A stretch of DNA of 64,000 nt from Fodinicurvata sediminis DSM 21159 (GCF_000420625.1 NZ_ATVH01000018.1:124001-188000), one strand, 5' to 3'. Positions 27,640 through 36,878 are shown, counted from the stretch's first letter. Numbers and translations are program-made. The notes: generated by a model from the sequence alone, not told the origin.

Positions 27640-28581
27640 TCAGTTCTGGTTGAAGCGGCCTCCTGGCCGATACCGATCCAGGTAGGTTGGGATAATGACT
27701 TCGGCCGAATGTTTTTCGATGCCAAGGTCTTCCAGTGTCAGAGCGTCCTTCGAGACGATATTGTCGTTTTTCAGAAGTTCGACCTGATCGGCGGTTATGG
27801 GCGCAAATGGCAGCAACTGCGCAACACTGCCCATGATCTTGGCCATGCCAAAGGGAACCGGGACAAGCAGGCGCTTGCGCCGGATTGTCTTGAGCATCAG
27901 CTCCATCAGTTCCTTGAAGCTGTAGGTCCTGGGGCCGCCAAGCTCGTAGGTTTTGCCGTGGCACTTGGTGTCCTGCAGGGTCTGGACGGCTGCATCAGCC
28001 ACATCCCCGACATAAACAGGCTGAAACTTGGTGTGACCGCCGCCAATCAATGGCAGGAAGGGTGACATGCGCGACATGACCGCAAAGCGGTTGAAGAAAT
28101 CGTCTTCGGGGCCGAATACGACGGACGGCCTTAGAATGACCGCATCTGGCAAGGCACTTCGAACGGCTTCCTCGCCTGCCGCCTTGGAGCGCGCATATTC
28201 CGAGGTGGAGTCTTTGTCTGCCCCGATGGCGGAAAGTTGTACGAAAGATGTGATTCCCAGGCTGGCGGCGGTTTCCGCAATCTTCCGTGCCCCTTCGTTT
28301 TGCAGGTTTGCGAAGCTCTGGCTGCCACTTTCCTGCATGATGCCGACAAGGTTTATTGCGGCGTCCGCCCCTTCCAGGGCTGTACGAATAGCAGAGGGGT
28401 TGTTCAGGTCGCATGGGATCGGAACGATTTGTCCGACATTCCCCAGGGGTTTCAGGAACTGGGCACGCTGAGGCCTGCGGACGGCAACACGGATTGTCCA
28501 GCCCTCATCGGCCAGACGCTCAACTATGTAGCGCCCGATGAACCCCGAGCCGCCGAAGATCGTCACTGTACCCTGTTGCAT
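27640..28581 (-). CDS. NAD(P)-binding complex I NDUFA9-like reductase
   Basis: 313 residues from ATG 28581, chosen for GGAGG five bases upstream. An N-terminal atypical SDR Rossmann motif (TIFGGSGFIGRYIVERL) is followed by NLVGIMQESG and RPSVVFGPEDDFFNR, a pattern shared with NDUFA9-like subunits of respiratory complex I found in alphaproteobacteria. It probably binds NADPH and may act in complex I stability or as a separate quinone-related reductase. It converges on the phosphatase gene and diverges from the ribonuclease D gene, with 174 bases between for both promoters. Confidence 0.82.
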   Translation of the reverse strand: MQQGTVTIFGGSGFIGRYIVERLADEGWTIRVAVRRPQRAQFLKPLGNVGQIVPIPCDLNNPSAIRTALEGADAAINLVGIMQESGSQSFANLQNEGARKIAETAASLGITSFVQLSAIGADKDSTSEYARSKAAGEEAVRSALPDAVILRPSVVFGPEDDFFNRFAVMSRMSPFLPLIGGGHTKFQPVYVGDVADAAVQTLQDTKCHGKTYELGGPRTYSFKELMELMLKTIRRKRLLVPVPFGMAKIMGSVAQLLPFAPITADQVELLKNDNIVSKDALTLEDLGIEKHSAEVIIPTYLDRYRPGGRFNQN

Positions 28582-28755
28582 CAAGTCCTCCTGCACCCTT
28601 TACTTCAACCGGCCGCCCTGCCGATTGGCTGCTACTCGAGTCGCGCGGTTATATAGCATTTCTGCTCCGCAAAGTTGACACCTGCCGGGCGGGCAGTATC
28701 TTTGCGCATACACGCCCAAGCCATACGCTTACACGTTCCTGTTGGAAAGCCGATC

Positions 28756-29367
28756 TTGACTGTCACCCTGCATCTTAACGATTTACCCGAGGATTTCGAG
28801 GCCACTGGCGATAGCCTGGCTGTTGACTGCGAGACCATGGGGTTGAATCTGCAACGCGACCGCCTTTGCCTCCTACAGCTTTCAACCGGTGACGGCACGG
28901 CCCATCTCGTCCAGTTTCGTGACAGCTATGAAGCGCCCAGACTGAAGACGCTGCTGGCCGACAGGAGCATCACGAAGCTGTTTCATTTCGGGCGCTTCGA
29001 CATTGCGGCCATAGAGCGTTATCTCGGCGTTTCCTGCGATCCCGTCTATTGCACCAAGATCGCCTCGAAGCTGGTGCGTACCTTTACGGATCGTCACGGC
29101 CTGAAAGACCTTTGCGGCGAACTCCTGAATGTAACGATTTCGAAGCAGCAGCAGTCGTCCGACTGGGGCGCGTCAGAACTGAGTGAAGAGCAGCTGCGCT
29201 ATGCTGCCTCCGATGTTCTGTACCTTCATGCGCTGCGCGAGCGCCTGGATGTCATGCTGGCCCGGGAAAACAGACAGGAGCTTGCCCAGGCCTGTTTCAA
29301 CTTTCTTCCCCAGCGCGCACGCCTGGATCTGGCCGGTTGGAACGAGGTCGATATCTTCGCTCACTAG
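28756..29367 (+). CDS. rnd: Ribonuclease D family 3'-5' exonuclease
   Basis: 203 residues from TTG 28756, preceded by GGAAAG; upstream in-frame codons do not match the family. The DEDDy nuclease residues are present: D and E in AVDCETMGL, D in FGRFDIAAI, and YxxxD in YAASDVLYL. It has only the exonuclease domain and lacks the HRDC domains of the E. coli enzyme, as is usual for the short alphaproteobacterial form. The likely role is trimming of stable RNA 3' ends. Confidence 0.88.
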   Translation: MTVTLHLNDLPEDFEATGDSLAVDCETMGLNLQRDRLCLLQLSTGDGTAHLVQFRDSYEAPRLKTLLADRSITKLFHFGRFDIAAIERYLGVSCDPVYCTKIASKLVRTFTDRHGLKDLCGELLNVTISKQQQSSDWGASELSEEQLRYAASDVLYLHALRERLDVMLARENRQELAQACFNFLPQRARLDLAGWNEVDIFAH

Positions 29368-29527
29368 TCCAGCGAGCCGCACTTCTCCGCTGCGACGATA
29401 GGCCGGTCTTACCGTTGCCGTTTTTTTCTGCTTTAAAGCACTGGGTTTCTATATCATCTGCCCATGTATTATTAGGTTGCTGCCGGATACTCTGGCGCAC
29501 TCGTAAACACAGGACCGCAGTTTCGAC

Positions 29528-30526
29528 ATGGATGCACAGGCAAATTACAAGGCCCAGACTGCAAAGACCCCTGAACAGAACGATATCCGGGCTGCGCGCC
29601 GGGCACTCGCCACGGAGAGCGAGGGGCTCACGGCATTGTCGGATTCCCTTGGCGCGGAATTCATCGAAGCCCTGGACCGCCTGGAAAGGGTCGAAGGACG
29701 GGTCATCGTCACGGGCATGGGAAAGAGTGGCCACATAGGCTGCAAGATTGCCGCAACCTTGGCGTCGACGGGGACACCCTCTCAGTTCGTCCATCCAGCT
29801 GAGGCCAGCCACGGTGATCTAGGCATGGTGGCCAGGGGCGACGCCATCATTGCCCTGTCCAACTCAGGGAACACGCCCGAACTGGCCGCAATCGTTTCCT
29901 ATAGCCGGCGCTTCAATATTCCCCTGATTGCCATAACCAGTCGTCGGAAAAGCGTTCTGGGTGAGGCGGCGGACACGGTCCTGTTGCTGCCTCCGGTGGA
30001 TGAAGCCTGCCCCATGGGGCTGGCGCCCACGACCTCGACAACAATGGCTCTGGCGCTTGGGGATGCACTGGCAATTGCCCTGCTGGAACGGCGCGGCTTT
30101 TCGCCGGAGGATTTTCAGGTCTTTCATCCAGGCGGGTCTTTGGGAAAGAAGCTTGTACGGGTCTCCGATATCATGCATGGCCCAGGTGAATTGCCGCTTT
30201 GCCAACCGGAAAGCTCCATGAAGGAAGCCATCATCACGATGAGCGCCATGACCTTTGGCTGTGTCGGCGTGGTGGATGAAGCCGGTGAACTGATTGGCAT
30301 CATTACCGATGGTGACTTGCGGCGCCATATCGACTCCAACCTTCTGGAACAGTCGGCAGGCGACGTCATGACCGCGGGGCCCCTGACAATCCGTGCCGGC
30401 GCCCTGGCTGTCGAGGCCTTGCGGTTGATGCATGCTCACAAGATTACCAGTCTTTTCGTTGTGGAAGAAGGTAGGCCCATTGGTTTCCTTCGCATGCACG
30501 ACCTGTTGCGTGAAGGTGTCGCCTGA
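29528..30526 (+). CDS. kdsD: D-arabinose-5-phosphate isomerase
   Basis: 332 residues. An N-terminal SIS sugar isomerase domain (about 40-180; GMGKSGHIGCKIAATL, HPAEASHGDLGMV, LSNSGNTPEL) is followed by two CBS domains (about 205-330). It converts ribulose-5-phosphate to arabinose-5-phosphate, the first step to Kdo of lipopolysaccharide. It heads the run kdsD-lptC-lptA-lptB, so precursor supply and LPS transport are linked. Confidence 0.95.
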   Translation: MDAQANYKAQTAKTPEQNDIRAARRALATESEGLTALSDSLGAEFIEALDRLERVEGRVIVTGMGKSGHIGCKIAATLASTGTPSQFVHPAEASHGDLGMVARGDAIIALSNSGNTPELAAIVSYSRRFNIPLIAITSRRKSVLGEAADTVLLLPPVDEACPMGLAPTTSTTMALALGDALAIALLERRGFSPEDFQVFHPGGSLGKKLVRVSDIMHGPGELPLCQPESSMKEAIITMSAMTFGCVGVVDEAGELIGIITDGDLRRHIDSNLLEQSAGDVMTAGPLTIRAGALAVEALRLMHAHKITSLFVVEEGRPIGFLRMHDLLREGVA

Positions 30527-30532
30527 GCCGAG

Positions 30533-31219
30533 ATGAAGACAAATAACAGTGAAGAGGACCGCAAGGTAAGACCACCGACCGCTCATTCCCGAAACAGGAA
30601 GGTGATGGGGTGGTTGCGGGTGATTCTTCCGACTGTTGCCGTGTTGTCCATCGGTCTGGTCTTCTTTTGGCCCCAGATCCAGGAGAAATCCGGTGATTTT
30701 GGCCTGAAGAGCAGCGACAGGCGCGATTCCGAGACATCTGCCTCACGTTTGATCGGCCCCAGGTTTGAAGGAGTCGACCAAAAGGGGCGACCCTATAACC
30801 TAACGGCCAACACCGCCAACTACGCTTCGGGAAGCAAGCGTTATGTCAAGCTGGATAATCCCAAGGGGGATCTGTTCGAACAGGATGGCAGCTGGGTTCG
30901 CCTGACCGCATTGTCGGGAATGTACGACCGCCAGGCCGAGGACATGGACCTGCAGGGCAACGTGAACCTGAGCAATGATGAAGGTTTCGAGATCATGACA
31001 TCATCGGCCTACTTGGAGCTGTCACAGGGCCGGGCGGAAGGCCACGAACCCGTGAACGGGCTTGGGCCAGGCGGTCATATAATCTCCCAGGGCTTCCGGC
31101 TGGAGGATGAAGGCCGAGTGATATACTTTACCGGAGAAAGCAAGCTGACTCTCTTTGACGAAAAGAAACAAGAAGAGAGCAGTACAACGCCGGAACAGGG
31201 GGGGGACCAAGAACAATGA
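30533..31219 (+). CDS. lptC: LPS export ABC transporter periplasmic protein LptC
   Basis: 228 residues with a basic cytoplasmic start and one TM helix (VILPTVAVLSIGLVFFW, about residues 28-46), then a periplasmic beta-jellyroll region (GVDQKGRPYNLTANTANY and SGMYDRQAEDMDLQGNVNL) of the OstA/LptC superfamily. It hands LPS from LptBFG to LptA. The C-terminus is charged and probably disordered. Eight G residues (31198-31205) lie near its end and may serve as part of the ribosome site for lptA, whose ATG overlaps its stop. Confidence 0.92.
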   Translation: MKTNNSEEDRKVRPPTAHSRNRKVMGWLRVILPTVAVLSIGLVFFWPQIQEKSGDFGLKSSDRRDSETSASRLIGPRFEGVDQKGRPYNLTANTANYASGSKRYVKLDNPKGDLFEQDGSWVRLTALSGMYDRQAEDMDLQGNVNLSNDEGFEIMTSSAYLELSQGRAEGHEPVNGLGPGGHIISQGFRLEDEGRVIYFTGESKLTLFDEKKQEESSTTPEQGGDQEQ

Positions 31220-32073
31220 GCTTACGGCTTTTCCTGGCAGGAGGCCTGCTGGCTTCGGCCATGTTGCTTACGAGCTTTGCTGCGGCGCAGGAAATGAATG
31301 TCGAGCAAGGCGATTCAACAATACAGGTCAGGGCAAGCGACGGTATCGAATGGCATCGCGATCGACAGGTCTATATCGCCATCGGCGATGCCGTGGCCGT
31401 GCGCGAGGACCTGACGGTCTATGCTGATCGGCTGCTGGCCCACTATCGCAGCGAGGAAGACCGGGAAGACATATACAAGGTCGAGGCTGTCGGCCAGGTG
31501 CGGATTGTCACGGAGAATGACGAAGAGATATTCGGTGACCATGCCATTTATCTTCTGGAAGAGGGAGCCTTGGAGGTTACCGGTGACGACCTGCTGTATG
31601 AGAGTGCCGAAGAGAAGGTTACGGCAGAGGACAGCCTGGAATATTACGAGAATGCTGAAGCAGAAGGCCCCATGGCCATTGCCCGCGGCAATGCGTTCGT
31701 TGACCGTGCAAACGGGGACCAGATTCGCGGTGATGTCATAACGGCCCGATTCCGGGAAAACGACGCCGGCGATTCAGAGATGTACGAGACTGAATCGGTG
31801 GGCAATGTCGAGGTTGAGAACGATAGAGTATTCGCCAGCGGCAATCAGGGCATATATTATGCACATGATGAGACCGCGACTCTGGAAGGCAATGTGAAGA
31901 TCACGCGCGGCAACAACCAACTCAACGGAGATCGCGCCGAGATCGATTTACGCTCTGGCGTCAGCCGCCTTCTGTCCACTGAGGGCCAGGGTGTAAGTGG
32001 TTTGATCTCGCCCAACGACGATGAAGACTCCGGATCCACCGGGGACAGCAGCAACGCCCCGGAAAGCCAATGA
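31216..32073 (+). CDS. lptA: LPS transport periplasmic protein LptA
   Basis: 285 residues with a signal peptide (cleavage near SFAAAQEMN) and an OstA-like jellyroll of successive strands ([65 protein letters not shown]). It is about 100 residues longer than E. coli LptA, with an extra strand region and an acidic, low-complexity tail ([15 protein letters not shown]). It forms the periplasmic bridge for LPS. Overlaps both neighbours by ATGA. Confidence 0.92.
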   Translation: MSLRLFLAGGLLASAMLLTSFAAAQEMNVEQGDSTIQVRASDGIEWHRDRQVYIAIGDAVAVREDLTVYADRLLAHYRSEEDREDIYKVEAVGQVRIVTENDEEIFGDHAIYLLEEGALEVTGDDLLYESAEEKVTAEDSLEYYENAEAEGPMAIARGNAFVDRANGDQIRGDVITARFRENDAGDSEMYETESVGNVEVENDRVFASGNQGIYYAHDETATLEGNVKITRGNNQLNGDRAEIDLRSGVSRLLSTEGQGVSGLISPNDDEDSGSTGDSSNAPESQ

Positions 32074-32852
32074 ACGATTCAGGCAAGGTCGTCGACGCAA
32101 CGCAGGAGATAGCGCGGCTGGTTCCCCAGCACAGGGGGCTGGAGGCCGTCAGCATCGGCAAGAGCTTCAACAAGCGTGTTGTCCTCAAAGACATCTCTAT
32201 CCGCCTGCGCCGCGGTGAGGCGGTAGGTTTGCTTGGGCCCAACGGTGCGGGCAAGACGACGTCCTTCTACATCATCACGGGGCTGCTTGCCCCGGATACG
32301 GGTTATATTGCGCTGGACGGCGAGGATATAACCGACCTGCCCATGTACCGCAGGGCCAGGCTGGGCATTGGCTATCTGCCGCAGGAAGCATCGATCTTTC
32401 GTGGTTTGAGCGTGGAGGAGAACATCCGCGCCGTCCTGGAAGTCGTGGAGAAGGACAGGGCGCGTCAGCGGCAGTTACTGGAATCCCTCTTGGACGAGTT
32501 TTCCATCACGCACCTGCGACGTTCCCCTGCAGTCTCTCTTTCAGGCGGCGAGCGGCGGCGTTGCGAAATAGCCAGAGCACTGGCTGCACAGCCGCAATTC
32601 ATCCTGCTTGACGAACCGCTTGCCGGCATTGATCCGATCGCTGTGAATGATATTCGTGAATTGGTGATTCATCTGAAGGACAGGGGCATCGGCGTCCTGA
32701 TTACCGATCACAACGTTCGCGAGACACTGGAGATCGTTGACCGTGCCTATATCATCCATGATGGACGTGTGCTGATGGAGGGTGCTCCGTCCGAGATCGT
32801 CGCCCACGAAGAGGTGCGGCGCGTTTACCTGGGTGAAAGGTTCAGCCTTTAG
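32070..32852 (+). CDS. lptB: LPS export ABC transporter ATPase LptB
   Basis: 260 residues. Complete ABC ATPase: Walker [11 protein letters not shown]-loop [10 protein letters not shown], signature LSGGERRR, Walker [14 protein letters not shown] and the H-loop in ITDHNVRET. The N-terminal 30 residues are an extension relative to E. coli LptB. It powers LPS extraction with LptF and LptG, which are not in this window. Start overlaps lptA (ATGA). Confidence 0.95.
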   Translation: MNDSGKVVDATQEIARLVPQHRGLEAVSIGKSFNKRVVLKDISIRLRRGEAVGLLGPNGAGKTTSFYIITGLLAPDTGYIALDGEDITDLPMYRRARLGIGYLPQEASIFRGLSVEENIRAVLEVVEKDRARQRQLLESLLDEFSITHLRRSPAVSLSGGERRRCEIARALAAQPQFILLDEPLAGIDPIAVNDIRELVIHLKDRGIGVLITDHNVRETLEIVDRAYIIHDGRVLMEGAPSEIVAHEEVRRVYLGERFSL

Positions 32853-32862
32853 GCTTTCTGCT

Positions 32863-34416
32863 ATGGCTGTCTCTCAGCGACTAGAGCTGCGTCAGTCCCA
32901 ATCGCTTGTCATGACGCCGCAATTGCAGCAGGCGATCAAACTGCTGCAATTCTCCAGCCAGGAGTTGGCTGAGTTCGTCGAGCGCGAACTTGAGCAGAAT
33001 CCCTTGCTGGAGCGTCGGGAAGGTGATGAGGACCAGGCATCTGTCGGGGGCATCGATGCGCCCGCCAGGGGGGCTGTTGCCGGTCGTGAAGAGGCGGCCG
33101 ATGCAGGGGACTCCGCTTCCGAAAATGAAGCTGACAGCTTTGACCACTCGCTGTCGGACGAATTGTCTTCTGCTGGCGATGGACCATTGGATGCAGTCTA
33201 CGAGTATGACGACAACAGCCCTTCGGACGATTGGGAAGCAGCCGACAACTGGTCGCACTCCACGGCAGGTTCGAACAGCGGTGGAGGGTTCGAGGACGAG
33301 GGCCGCGGATTGGACGAAAGCCTGGCTGCGGAACGCTCTTTTCGAGAAACTCTGCTCGACCAGGTTCATCTGACTCTTGCCGCGCCCGAGGATCAGCTGA
33401 TTGCCTCCTTTCTTGTTGATGGTCTGGATGATGCCGGATATCTGCAGGTCGATTTGAACGAGGCGACTGAACAGTTGGGCTGCAGTCGGGAGAAGCTGGA
33501 AGCCGTCTTGCTGATTCTTCAGGGATTCGAGCCGGCTGGACTCTTTGCTCGTGACCTCAAGGAATGCCTGAAACTGCAGCTGCTTGACCAGGATCGCTTT
33601 GATCCGGCCATGGAGGCACTTCTCGATAACCTGGAGCTTCTGGCCGGTCACGATTACCGGAAACTGCAACAACTTTGTGGCGTGGACGAAGAAGATTTTT
33701 CCGAGATGCTGGCAGAGTTGCGCCGCCTGAATCCGAAGCCGGCCTTGCTACACAATACCAGGCCGGCTGAACCGGTGGTCCCCGATATCCTGATGCGCCT
33801 GCGACCCGATGGAAGCTGGCATTTGGAGCTTAATCCCGAGACGTTGCCGCGCGTACTCGTCAATCGAGCCGATTACAACAGGATCGTCACACGGTGTCGG
33901 GATCGTCAGGAGAAGGATTTCGTGAATGAACAGTTTCAGGCAGCGAACTGGCTTGTCCGTTCCCTTCATCAACGTGCGAACACGATTCTGCGGGTAAGTG
34001 AGGAGATTGTAAGACAGCAGGACGGATTTTTCCGCAAGGGAATATCGCATCTGAAGCCTCTGGTGTTGAGAACCGTCGCGGAAGCCGTCGAAATGCATGA
34101 ATCGACGATCAGCCGTGTCACCAGTAATAAGTACATTGCCACGCCGCGTGGCATATTCGAGCTGCGGTACTTCTTCACGACCTCGATATCTGGAACCGCT
34201 GGAAGTGAGCATTCTTCCGAGGCTGTGCGTCACAGGATACGCTCGTTGATCTATGCGGAATCACCCAAGGCAATCCTCAGTGATGATGCAATCGTTGCCG
34301 CCCTGCGCGGTGAGAACATTGATATAGCCCGAAGAACAGTTGCCAAGTATCGGGAATCCATGAATATTCCGTCCTCTGTTCAGCGCAGGAAAGAAAAGGC
34401 TAGAAGCCATCGATAG
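32863..34416 (+). CDS. rpoN: RNA polymerase sigma-54 factor
   Basis: 517 residues from ATG 32863, 10 bases after lptB. Region I is the Gln/Leu-rich RLELRQSQSLVMTPQLQQAIKLLQ; region II is long and very acidic (about residues 55-160); the core-binding and helix-turn-helix regions follow, and the RpoN box ARRTVAKYRE is intact near the C-terminus. It directs transcription of nitrogen and other activator-dependent genes. The lptB-rpoN-hpf-ptsN order is the classic proteobacterial one. Confidence 0.97.
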   Translation: MAVSQRLELRQSQSLVMTPQLQQAIKLLQFSSQELAEFVERELEQNPLLERREGDEDQASVGGIDAPARGAVAGREEAADAGDSASENEADSFDHSLSDELSSAGDGPLDAVYEYDDNSPSDDWEAADNWSHSTAGSNSGGGFEDEGRGLDESLAAERSFRETLLDQVHLTLAAPEDQLIASFLVDGLDDAGYLQVDLNEATEQLGCSREKLEAVLLILQGFEPAGLFARDLKECLKLQLLDQDRFDPAMEALLDNLELLAGHDYRKLQQLCGVDEEDFSEMLAELRRLNPKPALLHNTRPAEPVVPDILMRLRPDGSWHLELNPETLPRVLVNRADYNRIVTRCRDRQEKDFVNEQFQAANWLVRSLHQRANTILRVSEEIVRQQDGFFRKGISHLKPLVLRTVAEAVEMHESTISRVTSNKYIATPRGIFELRYFFTTSISGTAGSEHSSEAVRHRIRSLIYAESPKAILSDDAIVAALRGENIDIARRTVAKYRESMNIPSSVQRRKEKARSHR

Positions 34417-34588
34417 GCGTGCATAACCTTCTATCTTGCAGTAAGGGGGGGGCTTCCGATATAGTCAGGGAAGGGCCTGTGAAGGGTGGTTTGGTTGCTA
34501 TTGACTTACCGGCAGGCCACACATATGGTCCGCGCGCTCTCGAGCTGGGCCGTAAATGACACTCGAGCTCACTACTGGGGAACATCTC

Positions 34589-35197
34589 ATGCAGTTGTCG
34601 GTTAAAGGTCGGCACATCGATACCGGTGAAGCCTTCCGCCAGCATGCCCAAGATCAATTGAGCACGATCCTGGACAAGTACTTTGGTGATGCCATTGAGG
34701 CGAATGTCACCTTGTCAAAGGAATCGCATCTATTCCGTGCCCATGTATCGGCTCACATAGGGCGAGGCATGCTGTTGCAGGCTTCTGGCGAGGCCAATGA
34801 GGTCTATCCCGCCTTCGACATGGCGGCAGATCGTCTGGCCAAGCGGCTTCGCCGCTACAAGAGGCGCCTGCGTGATCATAACAACGGCCGGGCCTCTGCT
34901 CAGGACGTTCTACCGGCTCAGCAGTATATCCTGGCTCCGGAGCCGGAACCGGAAGACAATGCAGAACCTGCAGGCGAAGATGCGATAGCGGGCGAAGGCG
35001 ACCAGCCCATCGTGATCGCCGAAATGGAGACGGAGATTCCGGTCTTAACCGTAGGAGAAGCTGTCATGCGCATGGACTTGGCGGATATCCCGGTACTCAT
35101 GTTCCGTAATCGGGGGCATGAGGGTTTGAACGTGGTCTATCGTCGTAGTGACGGTAACGTCGGATGGATTGATCCACGCGGTAACCGCGAAAGCTAG
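34589..35197 (+). CDS. hpf: Ribosome hibernation promoting factor, long form
   Basis: 202 residues from ATG 34589, with GGGG eight bases upstream. An N-terminal sigma-54 modulation/S30AE domain (about 1-105; LSVKGRHIDTGEAFRQHAQ, LTKRLRRYKRRL-like basic helix) is followed by an acidic linker and the C-terminal dimerisation domain (about 150-200; MRMDLADIPVLMFRNRGHEGLNVVYRRSDGN, split here as family landmarks). Long HPF dimerises 70S ribosomes in stationary phase. It lies 172 bases after rpoN, so it may have its own promoter. Confidence 0.93.
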   Translation: MQLSVKGRHIDTGEAFRQHAQDQLSTILDKYFGDAIEANVTLSKESHLFRAHVSAHIGRGMLLQASGEANEVYPAFDMAADRLAKRLRRYKRRLRDHNNGRASAQDVLPAQQYILAPEPEPEDNAEPAGEDAIAGEGDQPIVIAEMETEIPVLTVGEAVMRMDLADIPVLMFRNRGHEGLNVVYRRSDGNVGWIDPRGNRES

Positions 35198-35214
35198 TAT
35201 CAGGACAATTTGTT

Positions 35215-35679
35215 ATGGATATCGCCGATATGCTGAACCCCGAAGGGGTTCTTCCAGCATTGCGTGTGACGAGCAAGAAGCAGGCCCTCCAGGAGTTGGC
35301 AAGGCGTGCGGCTGACGTCACCGGACAGCCGGAAAGAGCGATCTTCGAGGTACTGGTTGAGCGCGAGCGCCTTGGCACGACAGGTGTCGGCTATGGCATT
35401 GCGATTCCCCACGGGAAGCTGTCAGAATTGGACCGTCTACATTGCCTGTTTGCGCGGCTGGAAACACCTGTGGAATTCGATTCCATTGATGAACAGCCCG
35501 TGGACCTGATTTGCGTCCTGTTGGCCCCCGAGAAGGCGGGGGCAGATCATCTGAAAGCCCTGGCGCGTGTTTCCCGTCTACTGCGTGACAAGACGATCTG
35601 CGACAAGCTGCGCGGCACAGACAGTCGTGACGGTCTCTATGCGATTTTAACGGAATCAGCTGCCAGTCACGCAGCCTGA
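35215..35679 (+). CDS. ptsN: PTS IIA-like nitrogen regulatory protein PtsN
   Basis: 154 residues, EIIA-Ntr of the nitrogen phosphotransferase system. The phosphorylated histidine is H66 in GYGIAIPHGKL. It takes phosphate from NPr and regulates potassium transport, PHB metabolism and stress responses rather than sugar uptake. It ends the lptCAB-rpoN-hpf-ptsN run, 17 bases after hpf. Confidence 0.95.
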   Translation: MDIADMLNPEGVLPALRVTSKKQALQELARRAADVTGQPERAIFEVLVERERLGTTGVGYGIAIPHGKLSELDRLHCLFARLETPVEFDSIDEQPVDLICVLLAPEKAGADHLKALARVSRLLRDKTICDKLRGTDSRDGLYAILTESAASHAA

Positions 35680-35703
35680 AGACGGAACTGCTATTTCGCT
35701 TAC

Positions 35704-35736
35704 CAGGGGAATGTCCACAGGCTGGGCATTCCCCTG
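35704..35736. terminator. Hairpin between convergent ptsN and DUF1150 genes
   Basis: CAGGGGAATG (35704-35713) pairs with CATTCCCCTG (35727-35736), a perfect 10-base stem with a 13-base loop, in the gap between two convergent genes. It lacks a clear T-run on either strand, so it may act as a weak or bidirectional terminator or 3'-end stabiliser. Confidence 0.5.
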
Positions 35737-35753
35737 TATCGTTAGGTGGGGCC

Positions 35754-35966
35754 TTAATGGACGGTCATGGGCTCCATGCCGTTTTGGCGGACGGCAGCAC
35801 AGGCAACATCGAAATCTGCCATGACTGCGATCTTGGTGCCGTCAGCGGCGAAGATACCAACAGCATCCTGGAAGGGACGTACATAGGCCACGTCATCCAC
35901 GCCGAACGACAGGAAATCGTCCTGTGTCAGCTGCTTCAGGTCACTGTGGGGCGTATTCTGCATCAT
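35754..35966 (-). CDS. DUF1150 family protein
   Basis: 70 residues from ATG 35966, chosen because GGGAAAGG lies seven bases upstream; starts at 35972 and 35996 are possible. The core FLSFGVDDVAYVRP and the ending ADGTKIAVMADFDVA fit DUF1150, a small alphaproteobacterial family encoded immediately downstream of hsp20 genes, as here (the hsp20 stop is 71 bases upstream on the same strand). Function unknown; the association suggests a heat-shock role. Confidence 0.82.
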   Translation of the reverse strand: MMQNTPHSDLKQLTQDDFLSFGVDDVAYVRPFQDAVGIFAADGTKIAVMADFDVACAAVRQNGMEPMTVH

Positions 35967-36037
35967 AAACATACCTTTCCCTAAGCGGCAGCCCACGCTA
36001 ATGAGGCGCAGGCTCCTTGATGTCTTCCCACCTACTG

Positions 36038-36499
36038 TCAGGCGGATTTCTGATCAATGGTCCTGGAGTCCGAACCGTCGGCTGTCTGTTTGCGCTCAAT
36101 CTTGATGGTTCGAACAACTTCGTCATCTGTCTGGCGTTTCAGCTCGATGTGAAGCAAACCGTTATCCAGGCGTGCTCCCTCGACTTCCATTCCATCGGCC
36201 AACATGAAGCTGCGCTGAAACTGGCGCGCGGCAATGCCTCTGTGCAGGAAGGTGCGCTCGCTGTCATCTTCAGCCTGGCGACCGCGGATGGTCAACTGGT
36301 TCTTCTCCAACCTGACCTCCAAGTCATCTTCAGAGAATCCAGCGACGGCCAGTGTAATTCTCAGATGGCGCTCGTCCACTTGCTCCACATTGTATGGAGG
36401 ATAACCGTCGCCACTGGTTTTGTGCATACGGTCTATGGCGCGTTCCAGTTGGTCAAACCCAAGCAGGAGCGGTGAATTCAGGTAGGAAGATTGGCTCAT
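36038..36499 (-). CDS. Hsp20-family small heat shock protein (first copy)
   Basis: 153 residues with an alpha-crystallin domain (about 38-130): YPPYNVEQVDERHLRITLAVAGF starts it, LTIRGRQ and FLHRGIAARQFQRSF are typical of IbpA-like class A proteins, and RLDNGLLHIELKRQ closes it. It is an ATP-independent holdase that binds unfolding proteins. The gene is preceded on the minus strand by a ROSE-like thermometer hairpin and a sigma-32-type promoter candidate, and is followed by DUF1150. A second paralogue lies at 57886. Confidence 0.93.
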   Translation of the reverse strand: MSQSSYLNSPLLLGFDQLERAIDRMHKTSGDGYPPYNVEQVDERHLRITLAVAGFSEDDLEVRLEKNQLTIRGRQAEDDSERTFLHRGIAARQFQRSFMLADGMEVEGARLDNGLLHIELKRQTDDEVVRTIKIERKQTADGSDSRTIDQKSA

Positions 36500-36510
36500 A
36501 GGTGCAGCTG

Positions 36511-36530
36511 CCTCCTCTTCTTGAGCAAGG
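36511..36530 (-). promoter_or_regulatory. ROSE-like RNA thermometer hairpin covering the hsp20 ribosome site
   Basis: Read on the minus strand, CCTTGCTC-AAGAA-GAGGAGG folds so that CTC pairs with GAG, a G faces a G, and the remaining UU and C pair with A, G and G of the Shine-Dalgarno. The U-U-G-C-U motif opposite the AGGA of the ribosome site, with the G-G mismatch, is the hallmark of ROSE thermometers. The hairpin would melt on heating and free the site for translation of the hsp20 gene starting at 36499. The Shine-Dalgarno to ATG distance is somewhat long (11 bases). Confidence 0.65.
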
Positions 36531-36607
36531 TTGCTGGTTGTATGGTTCGATAGCGTCCGATTATCGGCACGCCACGAAAAGACCCATTATGGCGCCTTTG
36601 TAGAAAG

Positions 36608-36635
36608 AAATGGTGAATCATTGGGCACCTTCAAG
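36608..36635 (-). promoter_or_regulatory. Sigma-32 (RpoH) heat-shock promoter candidate for hsp20
   Basis: On the minus strand CTTGAA (36635-36630), a 14-base spacer and CACCATTT (36615-36608) closely match the RpoH consensus CTTGAA...CCCCATnT. It would start a transcript about 100 bases before the hsp20 ATG, leaving room for the ROSE-like leader. Confidence 0.65.
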
Positions 36636-36739
36636 TGGGATGCCGCTGCTTTTATGCCCCTGCACGATTACATATACGACATATAGTGCCGCGACTGTGC
36701 TTGACCCTTGCTTATAGGCTTTCTACCGTAAGGCCAACA

Positions 36740-36878
36740 TTGGACGGTTCCTCGATAGGGGATGAAAGGCAATCCGGTGCGGCCGACCCAAGTCGGGGGC
36801 CAAGTCCGGAACTGTTCCAGCACCTGTAAGCGCCTGTCCGCAATCGCGTAGACATCGCGCAAGTCAGTCAGCCTGCCG
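36740..36878 (+). ncRNA. Cobalamin riboswitch
   Basis: The landmarks of the cobalamin aptamer appear in order: GGTTCC (36746 on), GATGAAAGGCAATCCGGTGC, an inserted GC-rich stem-loop (GGCC...GGCC, 36781-36802), AAGTCCGGAACTG, then CCAGCACCTGTAAGCG, which matches the B12-box-type CCcGCaaCTGTAAGCG, and finally AGTCAG...CCTGCC (36862-36877). It lies about 100 bases before a HupE/UreJ-family transporter and a run of cobalamin genes, the usual genomic position. Binding of adenosylcobalamin should switch the operon off. The exact 5' boundary is uncertain. Confidence 0.85.

Noticed and set aside
31198-31205. Eight-G tract near the end of lptC as a possible phase-variation site
   Set aside because: A slip would change only the last few residues of lptC. 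The tract lies where the lptA ribosome site should be, which explains it better.
34445-34452. Eight-G tract between rpoN and hpf
   Set aside because: Intergenic, not placed between promoter elements I can identify; no functional case can be made.
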